A stretch of DNA of 64,000 nucleotides from Diadema setosum (taxonomy: Eukaryota; Echinodermata; Echinoidea; Diadematoida; Diadematidae), in contig NC_092690.1 of the NCBI RefSeq assembly GCF_964275005.1, forward strand, positions 8,646,336 to 8,710,335, read 5' to 3'. Position 1 is the first letter of the stretch. Each line of letters begins with the position of its first letter. This document shows positions 11,051-23,330 of this stretch, piece by piece. Position numbers and translations under genes: made by a program. The notes beneath the pieces are model-generated. The model was not told the origin of the DNA. It saw nothing but the letters and a program-made list of their open reading frames with translations, and did no database searches.

Positions 11051-13222
11051 AAATACCATGATCATACAGCAGATGGGATCGTAGGCTTGTTACTAACTTA
11101 ATGGAAGATTACGAATATCGAAGTGACTCTGCCATTTTTCTGTTATTATGAAACGCCTTTATCACATAAACCGGAAAGGCAGCTTAATATGCCACAAAAT
11201 GTTTTCATCCAATTTCAAATCTTGAGAATATGTGTACATCCTCAAGAAAATGATGAAAATTAAACTCGCAATTTGACCATAAAACCTGCTATTCATACTT
11301 TAGGCTTATGTGGATTTTCCCAGCCCATTTACATCACCTCTTTTTTATATAGCTTTTTTAAAATTTGCTTTCAATTCCATCGTATAAGCCTATGGTTCAC
11401 GATCACATTTTGGACCAGGTTCTTCCTGCCTTTTGAAATTATCATGGAGCTTAGCTATTCTTTAGTAAATTCATAGGACATTTAGGGCCTCCTGCGTATT
11501 TACGGGTCTATTTAACCCATCTATTTGTTTGATGTGATTAGGACGGATACGGGGGGGGGGGGGGGCGGGGAGGGGGGTGGGAGTCAGCCAAAAAATGGAA
11601 AGTTTGTTTAAGTTGTTTTGCTTCTTTCAAAATTTTGAAGGAAATTTTGAATCAAAATTTCAATTCTGAAAATGGAAACCCCCTCCCTCACTCACTCCCA
11701 TTCTGAAAACAGATCGTACCCCCCCCCCCCCCCATGTGGGCATAGTTCTGCCCCTTCGGAACCCATAGGCCCAAACCTCCACTAAAACTGTAACATTTTA
11801 GAATAACTATTCCTTCTAACGGGCCTTCTCAAGTGTATCATTATTCTATCTTTTTTATTTTTTTTTAAACAAAGCATGCAGGAATGTTGTGGATTGGGCT
11901 GGTTCCCTCTATAATGTTTGAGTAGTTGGCCTGAAATTTGGCACGTGTGTACATGACCAAAACGAATCTCGCATCGGCGTTGAAGGATGCACTGCCATGG
12001 TATACTCATCACCATCTTTGTCTAAAATATTGAGGATTGAGGTAATTTTCACAGATGAGGGTGGGGGTATTAATCACTTTGATAGTTTTAGTTATGCCAA
12101 TTGTGTGTGTATATTATTTCTTTGTTTTTACTTTTTAGCTTTACCAATAAGAAAGTTAAATTTGTTTGAAGCACTTGTATTTTCTTTTTATCGTTGTTAA
12201 TTAAGAGTACTGTAATATCTATTTTTATGATCATGATGGTAAACATGTGCAATTAAGTCTTTGTCTGCCAGAAATGATTTCAATAAAGCCTGTTCAATCA
12301 ATCAAATACGTGTATCAGGTTGGAAATAGGTGAGAAAGTTCAGACTTCTAGCTTCTTTGGTGCTGCCAATCACGTCTGGCGTATATGGGAGCCAAAGCGG
12401 TATTGGACATTCAGTTCACTTCTTTTTTGCAATTTGTTTTATTTCTCCACATGTATGAAAGAAATTAGTATGACAAAATCAAACATTTTCACATGAAGAT
12501 ATAAACCCTAATACTCATTAATCACGCTAATGGTAAATACGTACATACTGTCTATTCAATGATATCAGGAGAAAAACGTTATCGAAATCGCTGTACTTGG
12601 ACAAAGGCCTTTGAGCATTAAGATATGGTTTGATATAGTGTGTTAGGAAATTTTGGGACACTTTCACCATGATGCGCATGCAGGCCTATCTATCAACATA
12701 TTGATATTAGAGTAAAGTATACAGTCCCTTTATCGAGCAAGTTTTGTTGAAACTTATGTGATTCAAAGTTCCTTACAATATTATGGATTCATGTAAGCGT
12801 TAGGTATATTGCTTTGAATTTCTTTATAATTATATGAAAATAAAATCATTTGAATTAAGCAATGGTAATCTATACAATCTAAAGCTGGATGGCTGGGCAA
12901 TTTTCATTGAATATACAGTTGATCTACCGAAACGTCTTTAAATTACAAGTCTTGTAAAGCATTGAAAGTCTTGCGAAGCTAGAGCCTACTATGTAGCCGT
13001 GGCATGGACAAAAAATCCTTTGTGTGTGGTGGTTACAGTTTACAGCAGATGCCTTTACAGTGTAGGCCTATTGTGCTCTATACCTGTACATGGAACTACA
13101 CCCTTTGTATAAATGATTAACACTGTGCGGTAGCATGAAAAATTTTTATACACTTCATTGCGTATATGTTACTGTCTTCAGAAATAACAGGATACATGTA
13201 TAGTCATTGATACCTGGTTTAT
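11051..13222. other. Intergenic; LINE 3' ends and poly-G/C runs
   Basis: G/C runs lie at 11551-11578 and 11719-11733. Two fragments look like 3' ends of CR1-like LINEs on the + strand: about 12180-12305, ending CAATAAAGCCTGTTCAATC, and 12735-12860, ending in a TTTGAATTAA tail. The second matches 36335-36470. Part of 11870-12130 resembles 18480-18850. No coding exon seen. Confidence 0.5.
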
Positions 13223-13457
13223 TAGTGTGAGAGAAATGGGAATGAGCCAGTTCTGAAATTTTGCTGTTCCGCCCCCTTTGGTGCATTCCATAGTAGTAAT
13301 AGTATGTTTACAATGCGTTCACATAGTTGGTGATATGTTGAAGCGCTCGAATTAAAGAGTGTGAAGATGATAACACTGGTGTGGTTTTTCACAGAGAATT
13401 AGCTTAATAAAGTTCTGTTTCACACTGTGAATGGATGATTCACATTGTATTCATTAC

Positions 13458-13597
13458 CTGAATTACCTACGATGACGCCCAGTAAGTTGAAAACTTGTAG
13501 AGGGCCATTCAAAGGATTTAATCCTGAGCCTGAGGAGATCCATGAGATGTATGTATCCACGGGATTATCAGTTAATGCAATCTGGATTAATGTTTAA
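13458..13597 (+). other. Small copy-2-specific insert with a 41-codon open frame
   Basis: About 125 bases here are absent from duplication copy 1. They carry an open frame from ATG 13472 to TAA 13597 whose composition looks protein-like (PFKGFNPEPEEIHEMYVS). The stop codon lies in the flanking, shared sequence. I do not recognise it. It could be a captured exon piece or part of a transposase N-terminus, or chance. Confidence 0.3.
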
Positions 13598-14409
13598 ACG
13601 CTCGAATTTAACAGTATGAATTTAGATAAAATTGTATTTCACACTGTATTTACAAATTGCTTGCACTGTGTTTCATATTGTGTTTCACACTTTGGGATAT
13701 TGTGTCCTTTCCAGGAGGGATATGGCAAGGGGAGGGGAGAGGGGGAGTGATCAAAGTACTAGTATTCACAGCTCTCCAACACCCGCGTTTGTTTTTGAGC
13801 ACATAGATTATTGCAGAATGTTCCGTAAGCATATTGTAATCATTTCCACAAAGCAAAAATTACCGCTTTTGATCAATACTTAAACATTAAAGGGGCAAAA
13901 CTTTATTGTGTGTATGTGGTAAATGTGTTAAATCCAACTTTATGCCTGTCATTGCGTGTAGTGGGCGGGGTTCTTTTTTGTAAGGATCAAACTGGCTTTT
14001 CAGTCCCTCATTCTCTCCTGCATGTGTCAAAAAGATGGCCTGGTTATGGTGGAGACTTGATTTTAAATTTCTCTCATTTTCATGTGTATTTTTGATATTG
14101 GTTTTCTTTGCATCGTTGTATATTCAACTGTATAACGCATTTGAAGTGTATTGCCGAACTTATGTACCGAGAATCATGTTTTACATTTTAGCTCAGTATG
14201 TACCTTTGTACAATGTATAGCTATATATAATGTCTCATTGTGATACATTGCAGCTACAAGACAATATTATCATGCGTATGTCATTTTTTTTTTTTTTGGC
14301 GGAGCAAGTGTTGTATCAATGAACACAATTAACGTTTTGTTAAGCGTTGTATAAACCTTGACAAAGTGCTCAAAGCGCAGTGTCAATTAAGAGTGCAAAA
14401 AACCTAATA

Positions 14410-16757
14410 CAGTTAAACTCGCCTAAGTCGACATCGCATATGTCGAATAATCGCGCAAGTCGATAATTTTAAAAAGTCCCGATTTTTCCCCATTGACTTA
14501 CGTGTATTAATTCACTCATAAGTCGAATTTTTTAAGTCGAATACTCGCTTAAGTCGATGAAATTCCAAGAACACTTTCACGGAAAAACCATTGAATTCAC
14601 TGTGCCTAAGTCGAATAAGATTTTATTGTGTAATAAATCACTGTCAAAATCACGAGACGCCAGTTTTTGTTTACATACAGTATATACCAAAAGAAACTGC
14701 GTAAATAAACATTAACGTTCATTAACGCAAGCGGTTTCACCTGAATCGTTAGTAACGCAAACTAACGATCGGGAAAATTAACGTTTGTAGCAACGATGAG
14801 TAACGATCCCTAGCGCAAATTAACGATGTTTCGTTAACATTAACGATAGGTAACGCAAGAACTCAAGTGAGATTTTGGTTTTGTAACGAGACCTGGTGAA
14901 AGGACGACGTAGCCCCTGCCGAGTGTAGCGATCCATGCCTTATATTTAGCGGAGTCTTTTCACGAATCGAATCACGATTTCGCGAATGGTTAATTTGCGA
15001 CCGGGGTCACCAAAAACGCACGCCGGGCCACCAAAAAAGCCGAATGTTTGCCTTCAGTTTTGGAAATGAAGCGGTAACCATCGGTTCCATAAGATGCTGA
15101 ATAAATGTCAGATGTTTGCTCTTTTAATTTTGGAAATGAATAACGGTAATATTCGATTCCGTATAATACTAAAATAAATGTCGGATGTTTGCTTATACTT
15201 TTGGAATGTCAGAGATTTGATTTTGCGTTCGGAAATGAATAAGGGTAAAAAAAAAAAGTATCCGGAAGATGCTGAAATAAATGTCGAATGTTTGCTTTGA
15301 CGTTCGGATATGAAAAATAATGATATTCAACTCCATACGATGATAAAATAAATGCCGGATGTTTACTTTTACGTTCGAAAGTAAATAACAATTACATTCA
15401 GCTCCGGAAGATGCTAAAGTAAATGTCGAATTATCCCTTTGACGTTCGGAAATGAATAACAATAATAATCAACTTTGTACGACGATGAGATAAAATGTCG
15501 GGTGTTTGCTTTTACTTTCGAAAGTAAATAGCAATAACATTCGGCTCCAGAAGATGCTAAAATAAATGTCAGATGATTGTTTTTACGTTCGTAAGTGAAT
15601 AGCAGTAATATTCTTCTCCATACGATGCTAAATAACTGTCGGATGTGTGCTTTTAAATTTCGAAATGAATAACAGTAACATTTAGCTGCGTTTGATGGTA
15701 AAGTTAATGTTTGATATTTGCTTTAACGTTCGGAAATGAATAACAATAATATTCAACTCCGTCCGATGATAAAATGAATGTCTTATGTTTGCTTTTATGT
15801 TCGAAAGTAAATAGCAGTAACATTCAGCTCCGGAAGATGCTAAAATAAATGTTGAATGTTTGCTTTGGCGTTCGGAAATGAATAACTATAGTATTCAACT
15901 CAGTGCGATGATGAAATAATTGCCGAAAGTTCGCTTTTACGTTCGAAAGTAAATAGCATGTAACATTCGACTCCTGAAGATACCAAAATAAATGTCAGAT
16001 GATTCATTTCACTTTCGGAAGTGGACAGCAGTAACATTCGGCTCCTTACGATCATAAAATAAATGTCGGGTGTTTGCTTTTGAATTTGGAGATCGAATAA
16101 CGGTAATATTCTGCTCCGTACGATGCTAAAATAAGTAACAGATTGTTTCTTTTACATTTGGAAATGATTAACGGTATCAATCGGCTCATTTAGATGATGA
16201 AATAAAAAGCGGATGTTTGCTTTCACGTTCGGAAATGAATAAGGATGATATTCAGCTCCGTAAGATCCTAGAATGAATGTCGGTTGCTTGTTTTTACATT
16301 TGAAAATGATTAACGGCAACATTCGGCTCCGGAAGGTGTTAAAATACTTGTAAATGGTGGATGATTGCTTTTACAATCAGAAATAAATAACGGTAACTTT
16401 CGGACCGAACGTAGGACCGATTTAGTTTTGCTTGTTTTTTTTTTTTTTTTTTTTTGTTTTTTTTTGTTCGGGCCACCAAAAAATAAAAATCAATCATTTT
16501 GGGGCCACCAAAATAAAAGTTAGTGTGGAGCCCTGGCCTGCATCAATGTGGATAAAGTGTCTTGCTGAAGGGCAAATATCGGGCACACCGCTCCAGCTCT
16601 CGGCTTCAGAGTAGACAACATACATGTACATTATACATATGTACGTGTGGTGTAACTTTAAGTCGATTTTTTTTTCGACTTACGTACAAGTCGAAACTCG
16701 CCCAAGTCGATGTGTTTTGCTCAGTCCCGAGAAGATCGACTTATGCGAGTTTAACTG
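14410..16757. mobile_element. Nonautonomous pogo/Tigger-like DNA transposon
   Basis: Terminal inverted repeats begin CAGTTAAACTCGC and match for 21 of 23 bases (14410-14432 against 16735-16757), with TA on each side. Duplication copy 1 keeps the empty site (ctaaTAtaaaaaaagtg near 1098), so the TA target duplication is directly shown. Multiple AAGTCGA/TCGACTT words lie just inside both ends, as expected of transposase-binding subterminal repeats. There is no transposase ORF. The interior holds a TAACG-rich cluster (about 14700-14860) and an 18-unit tandem array (15040-16410). The CAG...CTG ends with TA target fit pogo/Tigger-like families. A related Tc1/mariner group is the alternative. Confidence 0.8.
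15040..16410. repeat. Tandem array, about 18 units of 73 bases
   Basis: Each unit carries AAATAAATGTCGGATGTTTGC-like text (with variation), then TTTTACGTTCGGAAATGAATAAC and ATTC..CTCCGTACGATG. I count 18 anchors between about 15100 and 16340, giving a spacing of about 73 bases. Units have diverged and share no continuous open frame. The array lies wholly inside the 14410-16757 element. Confidence 0.85.
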
Positions 16758-17610
16758 TATAAAAAAGTGTATATAAGCGAAGACAAAAAGGTGGAACAAA
16801 AATAGTTTACTTGATTGTAAGGTAATCATAACAAAGTTCACATGATTTCAAACTTCATTTGAATGCTCAAATTATGTACTCTTATCTGTGAAGGCAGGTA
16901 GTCAATTCCAAAGATGTTTCAACATGTGGTAGAAGTCCGTCCCCCAGAGTTACAATTACTGTGTTATATAGACACACTATATTAGCGGCCCAGTATTATA
17001 TTAATGATGATCGAAGGCTTCTATGGGAGGATCACACTCTTTTATAGTGAGAGTGTTGTTTTATTCCGAGGCAGAATCATGGACCCAATGATTTGATTGC
17101 AGTGATAGGAAGGCAATGGGGAGAGTGAAAAAAAAAAATGCTTGGAATGACCTGATCTGCAATTCTACTGAGTGTTATCAAACGAGTGACAGTATCTTGT
17201 TTTATTCTATTTTGTTTTAAGTCCGTGACTGTATTGTTGCGATTACAACTGACATAAAGCCCTAGTCATCGAAGTGTTTACTTTTTTTCTTTTTTTCTTT
17301 TTTTGGGGGGGATGTAAACTAAAGCATATTATATATACACACATTATGCCACTTTTTGACGTCTGTTTCACAGCTGGTATGTATGACTATATAGTAAGTT
17401 ACATGAAGAAATTATTGTATATTATATTCAAAAAAGTTTTTACTATTTCTGATTTGTCACTTGATTTTTTTTTAACTATACATAACGTCTATTTCAAAGC
17501 AATGATGTTGTGATGAATAAACAACAACAAAACACCAGTCCTTATTATAGTCTAGCCTCACCGACGCCAAGGAACGAACAAACTACATAAATGTCATGCG
17601 TGTGTTACCC

Positions 17611-17765
17611 TGCTGTGGTTACAGCTCGTTTTTCCGAAGGTTCGTTATTCCGAAGGCTCTTTTGTCCGAAGATTAGTTATTCCGAAGGTTCGTTATTCCG
17701 AATTTCGTTTTTGGATTAATGAATCTCCGGAATAACGAACCTTCGGAATAACGAATAGCACCCCA
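17611..17765. mobile_element. TTCGTTATTCCGAA-type small element
   Basis: A 155-base insertion built from repeats of TTCGTTATTCCGAAG and its reverse complement. It is bounded by TACCC at 17606-17610 and 17766-17770. Duplication copy 1 has one TTCCC at the same place, so a 5-base target duplication is likely. Ends (reverse strand) are GGGGTGCT and AGCTGTAACC, the same as the copy at 50024-50277. Confidence 0.7.
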
Positions 17766-18399
17766 TACCCAGTACCCTTGCACTAAACTCTAAATAGTTA
17801 CGGATATTACGAATGGGTCTGCTGTAAAAACGCCCGTTGAGTCTAACCACTTGTCTATAAAGTGTAGATCCATAGTAGAGCATACCTTCCTATCAATACC
17901 ACATAAAAGTAATGACTATCATTTTACATCTGCATGTACAACACTAAATTTCTATGTCGTCAAAATGCTTGTGATGATAATTATTCATATTTGTATCCTT
18001 TTGCGTACAATATTCTGCATGAATTGCGATTTAATATGTTCAAAATATTAATGAAGGATTAGAGAGAGAATTTTGTATGTCAGTAACCTCTTTCTTCATC
18101 ATTGATCATTGTATTTTGTAACCTTCATATGGAATAAACTTGATAATGTATCATGAATGATCAAAGTCATGTTTAAAACAGTGTGTACGTCAAAGGCGTG
18201 TAATATATTAAATCGATGCATAGTCCTCTAACTTGCAAAACTTCTTACAGTAGGGAGAATTTGTGAAAATCTGTGTGTGAAAATGGCGTTTTCTTGCATC
18301 TAAAACACCACTAGTTTTGGTATAGAGGTCATTGTCATGTGCAATACATAAATAGAAAAAAATAAAATTACAAGTTTAAAAAAAAAGATAAGATTTTAA

Positions 18400-18719
18400 A
18401 AAAAAATTGGTCCTCGGATTTTTTTTTTTTTTTTTTGGGGGGGGGGGGGTTGCAACCCCCCCCCCCCCTCTAGATCCGCTTCTGGTTTCCCTGAAACCTT
18501 GTGGAGCGAACTACTTCCACAGTGTTTAAGCAATCTATTTCAAATTTGGTATCTAGGTCATATAATGATCTATAGGTGTAGTTTTGCAAGATACTCTTTG
18601 TGTGTTGCCATGGTAACTGCATATTTTCTTGAAAATCTTGCCGAGTGAACTACTTCCACAATTGTGAAGCAGACTCAACTCACAAGATGCTCACAAGGTA
18701 CACGTACACACACACACAA

Positions 18720-18765
<46 letters not shown>
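18400..18765. repeat. Partial CAGTGGCGGATCC-type MITE and CA microsatellite
   Basis: T-, G- and C-runs followed by TCTAGATCCGCTTCTGG (to about 18484) look like the end of a MITE of the 7380 family. A (CA)n tract occupies about 18706-18763. Confidence 0.5.
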
Positions 18766-19652
18766 TTTATCAAAGTCTGGGCAATTCTTTTTCATAGGAA
18801 TCTGGGCTGCGGGAGCTGGGGTATTAATCACCTTTAGTGATACTTCTAGTTAGTATCAAATGGTTATACCGTGCACCGTAAGTATGCTGGATTTTTTTTT
18901 TTCACTTGCCTAGCTATTATCATTCCTTTCGGATTATGTCTTTTCTTTAAAAAAAGAAAAGAAAAAGACTGTATTAGAGAGTTGGTGGGGGAAGGTTTGC
19001 TGAATAGGCAGTTGCAATGATTTCAGTTTCTCAATAAATAATGTCCTCAGAGCTGATTCCGACGTTTTATTGCATAATAATATGCCTGATACAGTTTTAA
19101 AAAGCCCCAAAAGACAAGGTATTGAAATTGATGCATTGTTATAAAAGTGTAGACTGTACTATACCACAGAGATACAGTACCGTCATTCGGGCTTCCGTAT
19201 CAGAGTGCGGGGATAGGTCAGTAAATGGAGATCTGATTGTATGAGCAGTGCCCAACGTCAACGTCATTGAAGTGATGATCTCTTTCCTACATAGGAACAA
19301 ACGCCTCCTTATCCTATCAACAGATGGCATATGCACACGTGTATGGTATCATAGGTAGATAACACGCTGAACGCGAAAAAAAAAAGAGAAGAAAGATCAA
19401 CCTGCAATAACATAAAACACGGAGCGTGAAAAATTAGATGAAATCAAGTTGAACTACTTATCCATACTCCCTCAAAAGTATACACAAGGTCGTAATCGGA
19501 AGGAATCGACATAAAATTCTGTGAATCTAGATACGGATAAATAGTGTAACGGAATAACACGTAGTGCATAATAGCGCGGTAAGAGTATACATAGTAATTT
19601 GTTATATAGCAAAACAATTGTTGTTCAGTATTCTTTTGTATCAATAAACAAT

Positions 19653-20172
19653 AGCCGGGTTCACACGTACACCAATAGCGGGATACAAATCTCGAGATTT
19701 GCATCGCGATCGTCATCCCGAGTTTTTTGCACGTGTGGACAGAAAAAAACCGAAAATTAGCGGGATAAGCATCGCGATGCTAATCCTAAGAAATCTTGCG
19801 CTGGTTCATCAATTAGCGGGATAATTGGCCCCGCGCTGGTACGTGTGAACGGTCGGGATTAGAATCTCGAGTTTTTATATCCCATCATGCAATGCGCACA
19901 TCACAACAGCGAGGCCTCTGCGAAGGACAAAGGGAAGTGCGCGCAGGTAGTGATAGAGAAGGGCGCTGTGTGACCCAGTTTGCAGGCTTTGCTGTTATCT
20001 CTATCGGCAATTCGCGGAATAATTCGGTACGTGTGGACGCTCGCCAAATTAGCGGGATACCGATCGCGATCGCTATCCCGCTAATTTTGTACGTGTGGAC
20101 GCTCGCAAAAAAACTCGAGATGTGGATCGCGATCGTCATCCCGCTATTAATTTTGTACGTGTGAACCCGGCT
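19653..20172. mobile_element. Inverted-repeat element, AGCCGGGTTCACACGTAC ends
   Basis: Starts AGCCGGGTTCACACGTAC and ends with its reverse complement. The interior repeats TAGCGGGATA, ATCGCGATCG and ACGTGTGGACGCTCGC several times in both orientations, so much of it can fold back. TA flanks the GCCGGG core on both sides. No ORF of note; a nonautonomous DNA transposon is likely. Confidence 0.75.
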
Positions 20173-20639
20173 AATGTAACATGAAAGGCCTAGGATGTCA
20201 CCTGGATTGTACAGGACGCACAAGGCAAAGACAAAGGACAATACAGAAAAAAACATGTAACTACATCTTACATTGAAAAAAAAAAACACTCATACTACTA
20301 CTACTACTACTAATAACAATAATGATAATAATAATAACAACAAAATAAAAAAGAACAAATAAATCAAGTCGGCAAACAAACAACCAAAAACAACTACAAT
20401 CCTGACAGTGGTTGAGGGTTCGCGCTGTGCTTGTATAACTACAAAGAACTGATCATTAGGTGAAAACATAACACTTAGTTTGGGGCTGTTTTGTACGGAG
20501 TTTATTAGCATTTTCGGTCACTTACGTATTGACTAAAAACCTCTGATTACTGTCCCCTCCCCCCCCCCCCCCCGAATTTTGCAACACATGGCGTTCTGTG
20601 CTCACACACAAGAGAATAACACATGAGAATAATCAGGGA

Positions 20640-20881
20640 GGTGGGAGAGAGACAGTTGACACTCTTCCACCTCCCTGGCCCTGGCCAGGGCCCGATAGAC
20701 GTATTAAACACAGGAGAGAGGCTATAAAACACGCCCGCTACGGCTATGTGCGACGGGGAATCCCCGCCAGTAGCCGACATTTATAAACCGTTTTTGTCAT
20801 GACCTGTAGTATGCATCGTTGACTGGCTGTGAGGTTGGACCTACGCGCGAGTATTAAACTGGGCTCACCCCACGCAGTTAA
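20640..20881 (+). promoter_or_regulatory. Putative promoter region of gene B with kappaB site
   Basis: A G+C-richer patch directly ahead of a leader ATG at 20882. It contains the symmetric kappaB site GGGGAATCCCC at 20755-20765, which fits GGGRNWYYCC on both strands, 117 bases before the ATG. A CTATAAAAC word at 20722-20730 could act as a TATA-like element. Promoter function is inferred. Confidence 0.45.
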
Positions 20882-20902
20882 ATGGCGGAGCCAGAGAAAT
20901 CG
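20882..20902 (+). CDS. Leader exon of gene B (MAEPEKS)
   Basis: ATG GCG GAG CCA GAG AAA TCG ends at a consensus donor gtgagt, in phase 0. Joined to the acceptor at 23330 it reads MAEPEKS-ENKKPRVLV with no frame break. The MA- opening and phase match the leader exons of genes D and E, and a kappaB site lies 117 bases upstream. The base at -3 is T, but +4 is G. A second candidate leader lies at 21546. Confidence 0.55.
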
Positions 20903-21545
20903 GTGAGTTTGTACCCCCCCCCCCCTATGAGCAGACAGCTGATGGTCACACGTCATGGGTACTTGACCCATAGGCATTCATAGGCCTGCTTGCTATGGTG
21001 CCACCGACACTTTCAGTAATGTAGGCCTATTCCTCTCTAAACCTCCCTACTCATACGTTGCTATTTCCTTGCAGATACTGTGCAGGCTGCGTTTATCACC
21101 TTTCCCCAGTTTGAAACGGCTTTCCATACCCACTATCAAAATCTGCTTCCAAATTCCTTTACAAACGTCTTCCAAAAATAAGATACGTTTATCAACACAT
21201 CGCCTACACGAAAACTGGCCTTCTCACTGCGCAGCTGCATTGCGCCGTTTGACCCGATGAAAAGGGGTCATATACGGTGCGCGCAGTACAAAGTTGTTTC
21301 ATTAGAAACACGTTTCTGGCTGAAACCTGTTTCGGAAAGCACAAATTTGCGGTTTTCAAAAAGGCTTTCCGAACCCCAAATTCATAACAGCTTTGCGTTT
21401 ATCATCTAAAAAAAAAAAAGAAAAAAAAAATCCCTGGAAGCCATTTGGAAAACATGTTTCTGCCGAAAAAAAAACCCGAAAGAGTTGATACACGCACTGC
21501 CACCCGGAGTCACCGTGAAGTTTCTACTCTGCCGTTAAGAGCACA

Positions 21546-21602
21546 ATGTCGAACGGTACTAATAGGGCATCCCTCAGTGAAGTGCCAGGTACCAACACTG
21601 AG
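21546..21602 (+). CDS. Alternative leader exon of gene B
   Basis: ATG with A at -3 opens a 19-codon frame (MSNGTNRASLSEVPGTNTE) that ends at gtaaat in phase 0, so it too could splice in frame to 23331. An internal CAG|gtacca could serve as a shorter donor but would be out of phase. If both leaders are used, gene B would have two starts. It could also be chance. Confidence 0.35.
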
Positions 21603-21819
21603 GTAAATACAAAAGTGTGTTCATGGAGTGAAATGCGATTACCAGAATAAATGACCTCCCAGATATTACATCTGATACCCTCCGGTCGTCAGCAACCCAC
21701 GGTACCGTAGGCCCTACCAATTCTCTGTGGTCCCCACAACATCCACTCCTTATTGAAGATTTAGATTTAAAAAATAGAGAATAAATGAATAAATAGATAA
21801 CTTATGAAAGAAATTACTA

Positions 21820-22335
21820 CTACATTGTACTACTACTACTACTACTACTACTAATGATAACAATGATAACATAATATATAATATGATATGATATAATGCA
21901 ATGCAATGTATCATACATCGATATGTTTTCCCACTTTTCCAACGTCAGGTTTGTCTTTCTTTTATTTAGACACTTCTTGACACATATACGTATGGTAAAG
22001 TTCGTTTTATCTTAAATGGAATACAAAATACACAGTTTTGTATACTATATTCAGACCATCAATTTAATTTTTGCTTCAACGAATTAGTGTGTGTTTATTG
22101 CAATGATCATGATTATGTATGTTGACAGTTCTATAATTTGTAAGTACTATAATGACTGCGGGGACTTCAAGTTGATTAGGCCTATAGGTTGTAGTTAGTT
22201 GTACCTTTTTGCAAGTACTAATTGACTGAAAGTAGCACTCTATGATTTATGGATTGTTGGTTACGGTAGAAAAAAAATAAAGTTACTATGCATGACTGAC
22301 TGTTATGATGCCAAAGCAACAACAACAACAACAGC

Positions 22336-22382
<47 letters not shown>

Positions 22383-22385
22383 AAG
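21820..22385. repeat. (CTA)n and (CAA)n microsatellites
   Basis: (CTA)n at about 21828-21854 and (CAA)n at about 22316-22382. The long poly-Cys frame on the minus strand is a translation of the CAA tract. They lie in the first intron of gene B. Confidence 0.9.
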
Positions 22386-23330
22386 CCATGTTTGGACGCG
22401 ATGATTCTAATTTTCACTTGAAATCTTAACGAATTATAAGAATACATGATGGAGCCATAACCTGATAGGGCATACACGCCAGAAATTACGTCTTAGTGTG
22501 TGTTAGGTAAATGCAAGAGGCCTAGGCTGTAGCTGCTACGGGAGTATTCTAGCTTCAATTTTCGTTTCCTCAGTGAATGCACGTGTGGTAATCGTTTTAT
22601 ACGAGTGGAGACAAAGTATGATGGGACAGACACTAGCAATTCTGGGATATAGGCCTGCACTGTATTGTGAGATATGCATCGCCAGTGGCGTATTGTTTAT
22701 GGCGTGCGAAGGTTGGGGGGGGGGGGGGGGGGAATGGTTAAACCAATTAGCATTTTTTTTTCTGGTAAATATATACATTTTTGTTTATATCTTTCATCTA
22801 AAAGACCCCTCTATTACGCAGCGCTGTTTTGATATTAACTAGAAGTGAGTATAGGATCATCCCTCCGGTATATATCAAGTAAACACAATATTTATTTGTA
22901 TATTATCTGTTATGAGGAATAGTAATACAATACAGCACAAGGCATTACTTCATTGAAGTGGTCATCAGTTCACATATTGTATGCACTTTGAATTGATGTA
23001 GGCTAGGACCTACATACATTGACTAATATGTAAGGCTTGTGAGGCGAAAAAAAAATAAAATCGGTAGTATGGGGATAAAAACAGCTAGGTTGACTGTACG
23101 AATAGTCCGTTTTTGGATTTGAAAAATTTTCGACGTGTGATTTTACACGATTCGCCCAAGGAAGGGTACCACAATGACACGGTCTAATGCGCAAAAGCGA
23201 CTGATGTATGGGAACATGTGTAATATTGGTGTTACGTAGACTTGATTTTTGTTCTCAGCCATGATTGCGCTTTTTATTCACAATATCTTTCTTCAACCTT
23301 CTACGGGTACGTGTTACTGTCGATTTACAG

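Larger units (their letters stand above)
13225..19010. repeat. Segmental duplication, copy 2
   Basis: Same order of sequence as 1-2760 but expanded by insertions: about 125 bases at 13458-13590, the pogo-like element 14410-16757, a small element 17611-17765, and a block at about 18240-18880 that includes a CA microsatellite. Similarity resumes after this block ('attcctttcggattatg') up to about 19010. Together with the close likeness of gene A and gene B module 1, it suggests the flank and gene were duplicated together. Confidence 0.8.

Noticed and set aside
12284-12289. AATAAA as the polyadenylation signal of gene A
   Set aside because: It is over 1.2 kb from the stop and sits in what looks like a LINE 3' tail.
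15193-15462. 89-residue minus-strand frame
   Set aside because: It is a read-through of the 73-base tandem units and is not kept across the other units.
22286-22477. Cysteine-rich 63-residue frame
   Set aside because: It is the reverse-strand reading of a (CAA)n tract.
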